Both the position numbers and the translations under genes were made by a program. The notes beneath the pieces are model-generated. The model worked only from the letters and a program-made list of their open reading frames with translations, searched no databases and had not been told where the DNA came from. A stretch of 11,328 bases of DNA, taken from contig CAMDVP010000080.1 in the NCBI GenBank assembly GCA_945877525.1, forward strand, positions 1-11,328, read 5' to 3'. Every line of letters starts with the position of its first letter. The stretch's first letter is position 1. This DNA comes from an uncultured Clostridia bacterium (lineage in GTDB: Bacteria > Bacillota > Clostridia > Christensenellales > Aristaeellaceae). Below are positions 1 through 7,992 of this stretch, piece after piece.

Positions 1-1032
1 CTGGAGCAGGGCAACCGCTCGGTGCTTTCGGGCCGGCTGGTGTCCGCCCTGCGGGACTGCCTGCGCCACGGGCAGCAGGCCATGCTGCTGATGAACCGCC
101 GGGGGTACAACGCCTTCATCAGCTGCCGCAGCTGCGGCCATGTAATGAAGTGTCCCAACTGCGACGTGTCCCTGACCTACCATGTTCAGGGTGGCGACGG
201 GCAGCTGCACTGCCACTACTGCGGCCATGCCGAGCCTCCGCCCCAGGTGTGCCCGGAGTGCGGCAGCCGGTATATCCGCTACTTCGGCGCGGGCACCCAG
301 AAGGTGGAGGAGGAATTGCGCCGCCTGTTTCCCGGGGTGGGAGTGGCGCGCATGGACATCGACACCACCTCCGGCAAGGACGGGCATCAACGGCTCCTGG
401 ACGAGTTCCGCTCCGGGCGGGCCCGGGTGCTGGTGGGCACGCAGATGATCGCCAAGGGCCTTGATTTTCCCCGGGTAACGCTGGTGGGGGTGGTGGCGGC
501 GGACATGACGCTGAACCTCCCCGACTACCGCTCACGGGAGCGCACCTTTCAGCTGCTGACCCAGGTAGCGGGCCGGGCCGGGCGGGGCGAAATCCCTGGC
601 CAGGTAATCATCCAGACCTACAAGCCGGAGGATCCCACCATCCTGGCCTCATCAAGGCAGGATTACCGGGCCTTCTTCGAGGAGGAGTTCGCCAGGCGGC
701 GCACGGGGCTGTATCCGCCCTTCACCATCCTGGCGCGGCTGCTTGTGGAATCCTCCGCGGAGGCTGCCGCCCGGGAGCATGCCCAGGCGCTGCACCGCCG
801 CTGCGAGGCGCTGCTGGACAGCCATCCCGCCTGGAAAAAACGTACCCTGCTCATGCGGCTGGATCAGCCCTCGGTAACCATCCTCCGGGGGAAGAGCCGG
901 TGGCAGATTCTCTTCAAGCTCCTGGTGCACAAGGAAACCGAGCTTTTCGCCGCCGAGCTGACGGCCATGGCCCGGGAGGAAGCACCCGGAACGGACACCT
1001 ATTTTGAATATAACCCGACCACCATGATGTAA
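1..1032 (+). CDS. priA: Primosomal protein N' (PriA helicase), C-terminal part
   Basis: Open from base 1, so the gene begins upstream and only its last 343 residues are seen. PriA is the 3'-5' DNA helicase that recognises stalled forks and reloads the replisome. The visible part starts inside the second helicase lobe. It carries the family's eight-cysteine zinc-binding insertion (pairs CRSC, CPNC, CHYC, CPEC between about bases 124 and 270). Next come helicase motif V (GTQMIAKGLDFP, about 436-471) and motif VI (QVAGRAGRGE, about 565-594), then the PriA C-terminal domain ending TTMM. The N-terminal DNA-binding domain and the Walker A motif lie outside the window. The internal ATG at 22 is not a start, because the homology continues to its left. 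The stop lies 15 bases before the def start, and the SD of def directly follows it, so the two are probably co-transcribed. Identification is firm. Confidence 0.96.
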   Translation: MEQGNRSVLSGRLVSALRDCLRHGQQAMLLMNRRGYNAFISCRSCGHVMKCPNCDVSLTYHVQGGDGQLHCHYCGHAEPPPQVCPECGSRYIRYFGAGTQKVEEELRRLFPGVGVARMDIDTTSGKDGHQRLLDEFRSGRARVLVGTQMIAKGLDFPRVTLVGVVAADMTLNLPDYRSRERTFQLLTQVAGRAGRGEIPGQVIIQTYKPEDPTILASSRQDYRAFFEEEFARRRTGLYPPFTILARLLVESSAEAAAREHAQALHRRCEALLDSHPAWKKRTLLMRLDQPSVTILRGKSRWQILFKLLVHKETELFAAELTAMAREEAPGTDTYFEYNPTTMM

Positions 1033-1036
1033 GGAG
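1031..1036 (+). promoter_or_regulatory. Shine-Dalgarno of def, deciding its start
   Basis: AAGGAG overlaps the priA stop codon. It lies 2 bases before the first in-frame ATG (1039) but 11 bases before the second (1048). Only the latter is a workable distance, and MAIRNIVKLG is the usual peptide deformylase N-terminus, so I place the def start at 1048. Confidence 0.7.
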
Positions 1037-1047
1037 ATATGATAACG

Positions 1048-1539
1048 ATGGCAATCCGCAATATTGTGAAGCTTGGAGACGACTGCCTCCGCAAGGTGTG
1101 CAAGCCCCAGGAGAAATTCGATCTGCGGCTGTGGCTGCTGCTCAAGGACATGGCCGACACCATGTACAAGGCCGAGGGCGTGGGCCTGGCGGGCCCCCAG
1201 GTGGGGGTTTTGCGCCGGGTGGTGGTGATTGACGTGGGCGACGGGCTGGTGGAGCTGGTCAACCCCGTGATTGTGGAACGCTCCGGCGAACAGTGCGGCC
1301 GCGAGGGCTGCCTGAGCCTGCCGGGCCGTCAGGGCATTGTGACCCGCCCCAACCGTGTGAAGGTGCAGGCCCAGGACCGCAAGGGCAAGCCCTTTGAATT
1401 CGAGGCGGAGGGCTTCTTCGCCCGGGCAGTGTGCCACGAGCTGGATCACCTGGACGGAAAGCTGTACATCGATGTGATGGACCGCGAGCTGACCGAGGAA
1501 GAAATCGAAGGCCATGTGCCGGAGGACGACAACGAATGA
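1048..1539 (+). CDS. def: Peptide deformylase
   Basis: Metalloenzyme that removes the formyl group from the N-terminal Met of new proteins at the ribosome exit. 163 residues, within the normal size range. All three family motifs are present: motif 1 GVGLAGPQVG (residues 44-53, with Gly where Ala is commoner), motif 2 EGCLSL (86-91) with metal ligand Cys88, and motif 3 HELDH (130-134) with ligands His130 and His134 and catalytic Glu131. The short acidic C-terminal tail is ordinary. The start at 1048 rests on SD spacing; an ATG three codons earlier is possible but too close to the SD. The gene overlaps fmt by ATGA at 1536-1539. Its place beside fmt pairs the enzyme that adds the formyl group with the one that removes it. 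Identification is firm. Confidence 0.96.
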   Translation: MAIRNIVKLGDDCLRKVCKPQEKFDLRLWLLLKDMADTMYKAEGVGLAGPQVGVLRRVVVIDVGDGLVELVNPVIVERSGEQCGREGCLSLPGRQGIVTRPNRVKVQAQDRKGKPFEFEAEGFFARAVCHELDHLDGKLYIDVMDRELTEEEIEGHVPEDDNE

Positions 1540-2471
1540 GAATCGTATTCATGGGTACGCCGGAATTTGCCGTACCGTCCCTGCGGGCGCTGTGCGAGCA
1601 TGGCTATGAGGTGGTCGGGGTATTCACCCAGCCCGACCGCCCCAAGGGCCGGGGTAACAGGCTGACGCCCTCCCCGGTGAAGGAATACGCCCTGGCGCAG
1701 GGAATTCCCGTGTTCCAGCCGGAGAAAATCCGCCGCGATGGCGTGGACGACCTGCGCGCCCTGGCGCCGGATTTGTGCGTAACGGCGGCCTTCGGGCAGA
1801 TTCTTTCCCAGGAAATTCTTGATATTCCGCCCATGGGCAGCGTGAACGTGCATGCGTCGCTGCTGCCGCGTCACCGGGGCAGTGCGCCCATCAACTGGGC
1901 CATTCTGCAGGGCGACCGTCAGGCGGGCGTAACCACCATGATGATGGCCCGGGGCATCGACACCGGCGATATGCTGCTTGCCGCCTCCACGGACATTCTC
2001 CCCGGGGAAACGGCGGGGGAACTGACGTTGCGGCTGAGCGAGATCGGCGCGTCACTCCTGCTGGAAACCCTGCAGGGCATGACGGACGGCAGCGTGAAGC
2101 CCATCCCCCAGGATGAAGCCCAAATGACCTACGACCCCATGCTGACCAAGCAGATGGGCATCATCGACTGGTCAGAGTCGGCGGAGGCCATTGTGAACCG
2201 CATCCATGGCCTGAACCCCTGGCCGGGATGCTCCACCGCCATTCAGGGCGGCAGGCTGAAGCTATTGCGGGCGAAAACTGCCTGCGGCAGCGGCGCGCCG
2301 GGGGAAATCCTGTCGGCGGATGTAAAGGCGGGCCTTGTCATTGCCTGCGGCAGCGGCGCGGCGGAAATCGTGCAGCTGCAGGCCCCGGGCGGCAAGCCCA
2401 TGAATGCCCGAGACTACCTGCGCGGCCATGCCCTGGCTGTGGGCACGGTGCTGAAAGAGGATAACGTATGA
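1536..2471 (+). CDS. fmt: Methionyl-tRNA formyltransferase
   Basis: Transfers a formyl group from 10-formyltetrahydrofolate to Met on the initiator tRNA in the cytoplasm. 311 residues, the usual length. The N-terminus MRIVFMGTPEFAVPSL is typical. The folate/catalytic core shows Asn104 and His106 in VNVHASLLP (102-110) and the catalytic Asp142 in GIDTGDM (140-146), followed by the C-terminal tRNA-binding domain (from about residue 205, with NPWPG). The start is the ATG at 1536 in the ATGA overlap with def, with SD GGAGG at 1521-1525. The reading frame is open further upstream, but that part lies inside def and does not resemble the family. The gene ends in another ATGA overlap with rsmB. Identification is firm. 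Confidence 0.96.
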   Translation: MRIVFMGTPEFAVPSLRALCEHGYEVVGVFTQPDRPKGRGNRLTPSPVKEYALAQGIPVFQPEKIRRDGVDDLRALAPDLCVTAAFGQILSQEILDIPPMGSVNVHASLLPRHRGSAPINWAILQGDRQAGVTTMMMARGIDTGDMLLAASTDILPGETAGELTLRLSEIGASLLLETLQGMTDGSVKPIPQDEAQMTYDPMLTKQMGIIDWSESAEAIVNRIHGLNPWPGCSTAIQGGRLKLLRAKTACGSGAPGEILSADVKAGLVIACGSGAAEIVQLQAPGGKPMNARDYLRGHALAVGTVLKEDNV

Positions 2472-4108
2472 GCGACGAACAGAAACGCGGCGGATCCGGT
2501 GCTCGTGGGGGAAAACCTTCCTTCGGACGAGGAAATCATCAAACAGGTGGCGCCGGAAAGCCTCAGCATGGGTATAAGTCAAACGAAAGTGGCAGCAGAG
2601 CGGGAAGCCGCGGTGCAAAGACTGCATTCGCGGATGGAAAGTCCTCATCCAGTGGGGATAGGAAGCCATTTACCAATGGAAGCAGGCATTCCGGTGGGAA
2701 TCATCCTGCTTATGGACAGAAAAGCCGGGACTTCCGTGGAAATAAAAAGCCCGAGAAGAAGGCCGTACCCGTGGAGGGCATGCCTGCCCGGCGCATGGCG
2801 CTGGCCGTTATCCGCCAGGTAACGGAAAGCGGCGCGTATGCCTCCCTGGCGCTGGATGACAAGCTGGTGAAAAGCGGGCTGAACCCTGCCGACCGCCGCC
2901 TGACATCCCGCCTGGTGTATGACACGCTGGAGCATCTGCTAACCATCGACCATGCCCTGAGCCAGGTAATGGCCAAGCCGGATACCGACATCAAGCTGAG
3001 GAACATCCTGCGCCTGGGCGCATGCCAGATTCTGCTGGAGGACCGCATCCCCGAAAGCGCCGCCACCAACACCTGTGTGGAGCTGTGCCGCGAGCTGGGC
3101 ATGGACGGTCTGGCAGGGGTGTGCAACGGCATTCTGCGCAATCTGATCCGCCAGAAGGACGCGCTGTCCTGGCCCGACCCGGAGAAGGAGCCCGTGCGGG
3201 CGCTGTCCATCCAGCATTCGGTGCCGGAGTGGCTGGTGGAGCGCCTGCAGGATGACTGGGGCGACGAAGCCGAAGCACTGATGGCTGCTCATGAGCCGGA
3301 AAGCTGCATCACTGTACGCCCCAACCTGACGGAGTTGGATGACGAGAGCTTTGAGAAGCTGCTGGAGAAAAAGGTCTGGCAGCATGAGCGGGGCATGGTG
3401 CCTCACAGCTGGCGAATCCGCGGTATGGCCGACGTAGGTCGGGACGCGGACTTCCTGCAGGGGCGCTTCAGCATTCAGGGGGAAAGCAGCATGATGGCCT
3501 GCCTGGCGCTGTCCCCCAAGCGGGGCGCTCAGGTGCTGGACGCCTGCGCGGCCCCCGGCGGCAAGGCCTGCCTGCTGGCGGAGATGATGGGCGGTTCCGG
3601 CCGGGTGCAGGCGTGGGAGCTGCATCCCCACCGCACCGAACTGATCGCCGCCCAGGCTCGCCGGCTTCATCTGGAGAATGTGCGGCCCATGACCCGGGAC
3701 GCCTCCGTCCACCGGGCCGACCTGTACGAAACCATGGACGCGGTGCTGCTGGACGCGCCCTGCTCGGGCCTGGGCGTGATGGCCGACAAGCCCGACGTGA
3801 AATACCGCGTCACCCCCGAAAGCGTGGCGGAGCTGACCGCCCTGCAGTCGCGGCTGCTGGACGCAGTGGCCCCCTATGTGAAAAAGGGCGGCACGCTGGT
3901 GTATTCCACCTGCTCGGTGCTCAAGGATGAAAACGAGCGGCAGATTGCCGCGTTCCTTGTGCGCCACCCCGAGTTTGAGGTGGAGGCGCTGCCGGACACC
4001 ATTCCCGAAGCCTTCCGCCGGCATGCCGGGCAGGGGCTGCAGCTGCTTCCTCATCGGGATCATGTGGGCGGCTTCTACATCTGCCGCATGCGGAGGAGAA
4101 AAGCATGA
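2468..4108 (+). CDS. rsmB: 16S rRNA m5C967 methyltransferase RsmB with RGG-like N-terminal extension
   Basis: SAM-dependent enzyme that methylates C5 of a cytosine in 16S rRNA (C967 in E. coli). 546 residues, about 100 longer than usual. Residues 1 to about 103 are a low-complexity, basic Gly/Ser/Arg/Lys-rich stretch, predicted to be disordered, with RGG-like bits. A NusB-like RNA-binding domain follows (about 105-240), beginning PARRMALAVIRQV. The Rossmann methyltransferase has motif I LDACAAPGGK (about 357-366), motif IV DAPCSG with Cys432, and motif VI YSTCS with Cys482. By family knowledge the motif VI Cys is the nucleophile and the motif IV Cys helps release. The start is the ATGA overlap with fmt, with SD AGAGGA at 2456-2461. 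The extension uses A/T-ending codons far more than the rest of the gene. RsmB is the best match; a paralogue with another rRNA target cannot be excluded. Confidence 0.92.
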   Translation: MSDEQKRGGSGARGGKPSFGRGNHQTGGAGKPQHGYKSNESGSRAGSRGAKTAFADGKSSSSGDRKPFTNGSRHSGGNHPAYGQKSRDFRGNKKPEKKAVPVEGMPARRMALAVIRQVTESGAYASLALDDKLVKSGLNPADRRLTSRLVYDTLEHLLTIDHALSQVMAKPDTDIKLRNILRLGACQILLEDRIPESAATNTCVELCRELGMDGLAGVCNGILRNLIRQKDALSWPDPEKEPVRALSIQHSVPEWLVERLQDDWGDEAEALMAAHEPESCITVRPNLTELDDESFEKLLEKKVWQHERGMVPHSWRIRGMADVGRDADFLQGRFSIQGESSMMACLALSPKRGAQVLDACAAPGGKACLLAEMMGGSGRVQAWELHPHRTELIAAQARRLHLENVRPMTRDASVHRADLYETMDAVLLDAPCSGLGVMADKPDVKYRVTPESVAELTALQSRLLDAVAPYVKKGGTLVYSTCSVLKDENERQIAAFLVRHPEFEVEALPDTIPEAFRRHAGQGLQLLPHRDHVGGFYICRMRRRKA

Positions 4109-5157
4109 CCGAGCTGACCGGGATGACCCCCGCGGAGCTGACGGACTATTGCCGGGAGCAGGGGCTGCCCGCCTTCCGTGGCAGGCAGATATTCCGCTGG
4201 ATCCATCAGGGCGCAGACTTTGACGGCATGACCAATCTGCCCCTTGCCCTGCGGGAAAAGCTCCGGCAAATCGCCGTGGCCCAGCCGGTGGAAATCGTTG
4301 ACCGGCGGGAATCCCGTCTGGATGATACGGTGAAGTTCCTCTTTGGCCTCAAGGACGGCAATTGCGTGGAGGGCGTGCTGATGCACTATCATCACGGCTA
4401 CACGCTGTGCATTTCCACCCAGGTGGGGTGCCGCATGGGCTGCGCCTTCTGTGCCAGCACCCTCGACGGATGCGTCCGCAACCTCACCTCCGGGGAAATG
4501 CTGGGGGAAATCCTCTGCGCCAACCGCTTCCTGGCCGGACGGGACCGGGTGCACAACGTGGTGCTCATGGGAAGCGGCGAGCCCCTGGACAATTATGACA
4601 ACGTGATGCGCTTTTTCCGCCTGTTGCGGGAGGAGGACGGCGTGAACATCGGGCTGCGGAACGTGAGCCTGTCCACCTGCGGCCTGGTGCCGAGGATGTA
4701 CGACCTGGCGGAGGAGGGCCTGCCGGTAACCCTGAGCGTGTCCCTTCACGCGCCCAATGATGAGATTCGCCAGAAAACCATGCCCATTGCGAAGGTTTAT
4801 CCCATGGACGATGTGCTGGCCGCCTGCCGCAACTATGTGGAAAAAACAGGCCGCCGGGTCATCTTTGAATACGCGCTGGTGGGCGGGGTGAACTGCGAGG
4901 AGCAGCACGCCGTGGAGCTGGCCTCGCGCCTGCGGGGAATGCAGTGCCATGTGAACCTGATCCCGCTTAACGCGGTGGAGGAGCGCCATTTGAAGGGCGT
5001 GTCGGAGCAAACGGTGACCCGCTTCCTGAACACGCTGGAACGCCTGCACATTTCCGCCACCAGGCGGCGGGAGATGGGCGATGATATCGAGGGCGCCTGC
5101 GGCCAGCTGCGCCGGAAAACAATGATGGCCCAAGAGGCCGACGGAGAGAAAGCATGA
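4105..5157 (+). CDS. rlmN: Dual-specificity 23S rRNA/tRNA m2A methyltransferase RlmN
   Basis: Radical-SAM enzyme that methylates C2 of an adenine in 23S rRNA (A2503 in E. coli) and A37 of some tRNAs. 350 residues, normal length. The [4Fe-4S] cluster motif is CX3CX2C at Cys109, Cys113 and Cys116 (VGCRMGCAFC). The two catalytic cysteines of the family are visible as Cys102, seven residues before the cluster, and Cys332 in GDDIEGACGQL near the C-terminus. The expected Glu is in the CVEGVLM context (Glu89). GSGEPLDNYDNV and SLHAPNDEIR are further RlmN signatures. The second catalytic Cys, not the Cfr pattern of changes, and the housekeeping position argue for RlmN rather than a resistance-type Cfr. 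The start is the ATGA overlap with rsmB, with a strong SD GGAGGAG at 4092-4098. Confidence 0.96.
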   Translation: MTELTGMTPAELTDYCREQGLPAFRGRQIFRWIHQGADFDGMTNLPLALREKLRQIAVAQPVEIVDRRESRLDDTVKFLFGLKDGNCVEGVLMHYHHGYTLCISTQVGCRMGCAFCASTLDGCVRNLTSGEMLGEILCANRFLAGRDRVHNVVLMGSGEPLDNYDNVMRFFRLLREEDGVNIGLRNVSLSTCGLVPRMYDLAEEGLPVTLSVSLHAPNDEIRQKTMPIAKVYPMDDVLAACRNYVEKTGRRVIFEYALVGGVNCEEQHAVELASRLRGMQCHVNLIPLNAVEERHLKGVSEQTVTRFLNTLERLHISATRRREMGDDIEGACGQLRRKTMMAQEADGEKA

Positions 5158-6059
5158 GCCACAAATTCCGTTTTACCAAGGACAGCATGGAACGTCTGAA
5201 GACCTTTGCCATCCCGGAGGAGCAGGAAACGGACAAAAAGCCCGCCAAAGCCCCTTCCCGCCCGGAAAAGTCCCGGCGGGACAGGCAGGAGCCGCCTATC
5301 GCCTCCGCTGAAGTCCCGGCGACCCAGCCCGAAAGGGTATGCGCTGTGCAGTCCGCCTGCCGCACCCACATCGGCAAGGTGCGCCGCTCCAACCAGGACG
5401 CGCTGATTGAATCGGCGTCCGACGGATTGTGGGGCGTGGCTGACGGCATGGGCGGCCACAACGGCGGCGAAACAGCCTCCGCCGGGGCCCGGGACGGCGT
5501 GCTGGAACTGCTTTCCGGCAAAAAGCCGGAGCAAAGCGCCCTGCGCACGGCCATCGGCGCGGTGAACCGCAGGCTGTACCTGCGCCAGCTGGAGGACGAA
5601 AGCCTCAGCGGCATGGGCACCACGCTGACGCTTCTGTGGTTTGCCGGGGATGCGGTGCATATCGGCCACGTGGGAGACAGCCGCGCCTACCGCCTGCGGG
5701 ACGGCAAGCTGGCTCAGATCACCGACGATCACTCCGTGGTGGCCGAGCTGGTACGCAGCGGCGTGCTCACCCCGGAGCAGGCGGCCTCCCACCCCATGCG
5801 CAATGTGATCACCCGGGCCGTGGGCACCGAAGAAGGCGTGGAAATCGATCTGCTTTGCGAGGAGCGCCGCGCGGGCGATGTGTGGCTTGTGTGCTCCGAC
5901 GGGCTGTACGGCATGGTGGGCGACGATGCCATTGCCGGCGCGCTGACCTCCCTGCCCATTGACCAGGCCGCGGACAGGCTCCTTGCCGCCGCCCTGGAGG
6001 CCGGGGGCCGGGACAATATCAGCCTGGTCATCCTCCTGGACAAGGAGGGTGCGCAATGA
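5154..6059 (+). CDS. prpC: PP2C-family Ser/Thr protein phosphatase (PrpC/Stp type)
   Basis: Metal-dependent phosphatase that reverses phosphorylation by the kinase encoded next door; cytoplasmic. 301 residues. The catalytic domain starts near residue 65 and has all core motifs: RRSNQD (77-82), VADGMGGHNGGE (95-106) with metal-binding Asp97, GTTLT (155-159), HVGDSRAYR (172-180), CSDGLYG (247-253) with Asp249, and GGRDNIS (284-290) with Asp287. The first 60 or so residues are a charged, Pro/Lys-rich extension absent from the compact B. subtilis-type enzyme of about 250 residues. Its role is unknown; a docking segment is one guess. The start is the ATGA overlap with rlmN and has SD GGAG at 5143-5146, so the extension is probably translated. 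The gene overlaps the kinase gene by ATGA, as expected for a phosphatase/kinase pair. Confidence 0.95.
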   Translation: MSHKFRFTKDSMERLKTFAIPEEQETDKKPAKAPSRPEKSRRDRQEPPIASAEVPATQPERVCAVQSACRTHIGKVRRSNQDALIESASDGLWGVADGMGGHNGGETASAGARDGVLELLSGKKPEQSALRTAIGAVNRRLYLRQLEDESLSGMGTTLTLLWFAGDAVHIGHVGDSRAYRLRDGKLAQITDDHSVVAELVRSGVLTPEQAASHPMRNVITRAVGTEEGVEIDLLCEERRAGDVWLVCSDGLYGMVGDDAIAGALTSLPIDQAADRLLAAALEAGGRDNISLVILLDKEGAQ

Positions 6060-7963
6060 GCGAAAAGATCCTGGCCGACCGCTATCATCTGGTAGAGCAG
6101 ATCGGCGTGGGCGGCATGGCCATTGTGTACCGGGCCATCGACCAGCGCACCGGCCATAACGTGGCCGTAAAGGTGCTGCGCCCGGAATTCAACCAGGACG
6201 CCGAGTTCGTCAGCCGCTTCCAGCGGGAGGCCGAGGCCGCCAGCAAAATGACCCACCACAATATTGTCAATCTCCTGGACGTGGGCATGGACGGCGAAAA
6301 CCGCTATCTCGTCATGGAATATGTGCAGGGCAAAACCCTCAAGGAGGTTATCAAGGAGAAGGGGCGCATCAGCCCGCCGGTGGCGGCGCAGATTACCATC
6401 CGCATTCTGTCGGCCCTGCAGCACGCCCACCAGAATGGCATCATCCACCGGGATATCAAGCCGCAGAACATCCTTGTCCATGCCGACGGACACATTAAGG
6501 TGGCGGATTTCGGCATCGCCCGCATGGCCAACAGCTCCACCCTCACCAAGGGCGACAGCGTCATGGGCTCGGTGCATTATTTCAGCCCCGAGCAGGCCAG
6601 CGGCCAGGCTGCCGACGTGACCAGCGACATCTATTCCGTGGGCGTGGTGCTCTACGAGATGCTCACCGGCCGCGTGCCCTTCGACGGCGACAGCCCCGTG
6701 GCGGTGGCCATGCAGCATCTGCATGCCCGGCCCGCACCCATTGAGAGCATTGCCCCTGAGGTACCGCCGGCCATCTGCCATGTGTGCATGATGGCCATGG
6801 AGAAGAATCCCCGCTACCGCTACCAGAGCGCCCGGGAAATGGCCGCCGAGCTTCGCATGGCCCTGGAGGGCCGCACCGATCAGATGCAGCCCCGCCTGGT
6901 GGAGAAGCCCGTACAGCCCTCCCCCGCCGCTGCGGCTCAGGGCAAGCCTTCCTCCGCGCCTGCCCCGCAGGAGCAGGGCGCCGGGCGCTATGCTTCCCCC
7001 CGGCGCAAGCCCCACCGCAAGGCGAACGTTTGGCAGTGGATTCTGTCCCTGGCGTTGACCGCCGGGGTCATCTACGGGCTGTATGTGGGGGTGGTGGCCA
7101 TTTATGAGAAGGTGGTCAACAGCACCAGCGTGCCGGACTTTGTGGGCATGGAGGTCACGGTGGCCCAGCGCACCGCCCAGCGCGCCGGGCTGAACCCGGA
7201 AATCGTGGAAATCAACCATCCCACCGTATCCGCGGGTACGGTGATCCTGCAGGCCCCGGAGGTGGATACCACCCTGCGCAAGGGCGACTCGGTGGTACTG
7301 ACGGTGTCCAAGGGTCCCGCCAGCCAGACGCTGCCCTCGGTAACGGGAATATCCACCCAGGACGCCATGGCGGTATTGCAGCCCCTGGGCGTGACGCTGA
7401 TGGTGACCGAGCGGGTGATTTCCTCCGACGTGCAGGCGGATTTCATCATCTCCCAGACGCCGGAGGCGGGCAGCCAGTGCAAAAGCGGGGACATTGTGCA
7501 GGTGACGGTGTCCGGCGGCATGGCCTTTGTACCCAATGTAACCGGCCAGGCCCTCCCGGAGGCCCAGGAGAAGCTCACCGGCAGCGGACTGACCGCCAAC
7601 GCCAACCTGACCTATGCGGATGTGGAGGACGCCAGCCTGCATGGCGTGGTGGCCTCACAGGTACCCGCGGCGGATACGCAGGTGATCCTGGGCACCCAGG
7701 TGACGCTGACGGTATACCGGGTGCCGGAGCTGCTCAGCAGCGCGGTGATCATCCTTGACCTGCCCCAGAACGACGGACTGATGTCAGTGCGCATCACGGT
7801 GGACGGCGGCGAGGGTGAATACACAGCCTATCAGGGCGAGTTTGCCGCAGACGCCAGCCGCCATCCCGAGGTGGAGCTGAAGGCCCAGGAGCCGGGCGAC
7901 TATACCTATCGGGTGTATTTCAATGACAAGTTTGCCTATCAGCATCAGGTGACGCTGAAATAA
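6056..7963 (+). CDS. prkC: PASTA-domain membrane Ser/Thr protein kinase (PrkC/Stk type)
   Basis: Hanks-type kinase that senses cell-wall fragments or lipid II outside and phosphorylates cytoplasmic targets. 635 residues. Kinase domain at about 10-270: Gly-rich loop IGVGGMAIVY (16-25), Lys39 in AVKV, HRDIKPQN (131-138), DFGIAR (151-156), and activation-loop/P+1 region GSVHYFSPEQ (171-180). A Pro/Ala/Gln-rich linker (about 275-325) with a basic end leads to one membrane helix (about 326-350), giving a cytoplasmic kinase and an outside C-terminus. Three PASTA repeats follow (about 357-419, 425-486, 491-555), each with the VPxVxG-like opening and the closing TVSKG-type strand. The last 80 residues (556-635) are not PASTA; they look like a small all-beta domain of unknown role. 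The start is in the ATGA overlap with prpC, with SD AAGGAGG at 6042-6048. The stop codon forms the base of a hairpin. Confidence 0.96.
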   Translation: MSEKILADRYHLVEQIGVGGMAIVYRAIDQRTGHNVAVKVLRPEFNQDAEFVSRFQREAEAASKMTHHNIVNLLDVGMDGENRYLVMEYVQGKTLKEVIKEKGRISPPVAAQITIRILSALQHAHQNGIIHRDIKPQNILVHADGHIKVADFGIARMANSSTLTKGDSVMGSVHYFSPEQASGQAADVTSDIYSVGVVLYEMLTGRVPFDGDSPVAVAMQHLHARPAPIESIAPEVPPAICHVCMMAMEKNPRYRYQSAREMAAELRMALEGRTDQMQPRLVEKPVQPSPAAAAQGKPSSAPAPQEQGAGRYASPRRKPHRKANVWQWILSLALTAGVIYGLYVGVVAIYEKVVNSTSVPDFVGMEVTVAQRTAQRAGLNPEIVEINHPTVSAGTVILQAPEVDTTLRKGDSVVLTVSKGPASQTLPSVTGISTQDAMAVLQPLGVTLMVTERVISSDVQADFIISQTPEAGSQCKSGDIVQVTVSGGMAFVPNVTGQALPEAQEKLTGSGLTANANLTYADVEDASLHGVVASQVPAADTQVILGTQVTLTVYRVPELLSSAVIILDLPQNDGLMSVRITVDGGEGEYTAYQGEFAADASRHPEVELKAQEPGDYTYRVYFNDKFAYQHQVTLK

Positions 7964-7992
7964 TGCTATGTTGCATTAAAAACATAGCATTA
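7961..7992. other. 12-bp hairpin on the prkC stop codon
   Basis: TAATGCTATGTT pairs perfectly with AACATAGCATTA around an 8-base loop, GCATTAAA, and the first three bases are the prkC stop. The octamer GCATTAAA recurs in the 3' arm (7987-7994), so a competing 5-bp hairpin (7962-7966 with 7973-7977) is possible. There is no T tract on either strand, so it is not a typical intrinsic terminator. It could protect the mRNA 3' end or mark the edge of an inserted element. Confidence 0.6.

Noticed and set aside
1431..1535. Upstream extension of the fmt frame into def
   Set aside because: Lies wholly inside the conserved def coding region; the canonical MRIVFMGTPEF start at 1536 has its own SD.
2279..2360. 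A 19-base direct repeat in fmt (TGCCTGCGGCAGCGGCGCG at 2279-2297 and 2342-2360, 63 bases apart, in frame, coding ACGSGA twice)
   Set aside because: Both copies sit at expected positions of the C-terminal domain and the protein length is normal, so I take it as chance convergence of GC-rich codons rather than a duplication.
2499..2822. A 107-residue plus-strand frame inside the rsmB extension, superficially protein-like
   Set aside because: It overlaps the SD-supported, ATGA-coupled rsmB frame, which continues without a break into the enzyme; no frameshift is needed and no domain is recognisable in the alternative.
5729..7642. A 637-residue antisense open frame across prpC and prkC, and similar long antisense frames elsewhere (652-1515, 2939-4063, 4075-5133, 4833-6056, 9128-9772)
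   Set aside because: They mirror strongly conserved genes in high-GC DNA, where GC-rich third codon positions keep the opposite strand free of stops. The proteins are His/Gly/Ala-rich without recognisable domains.
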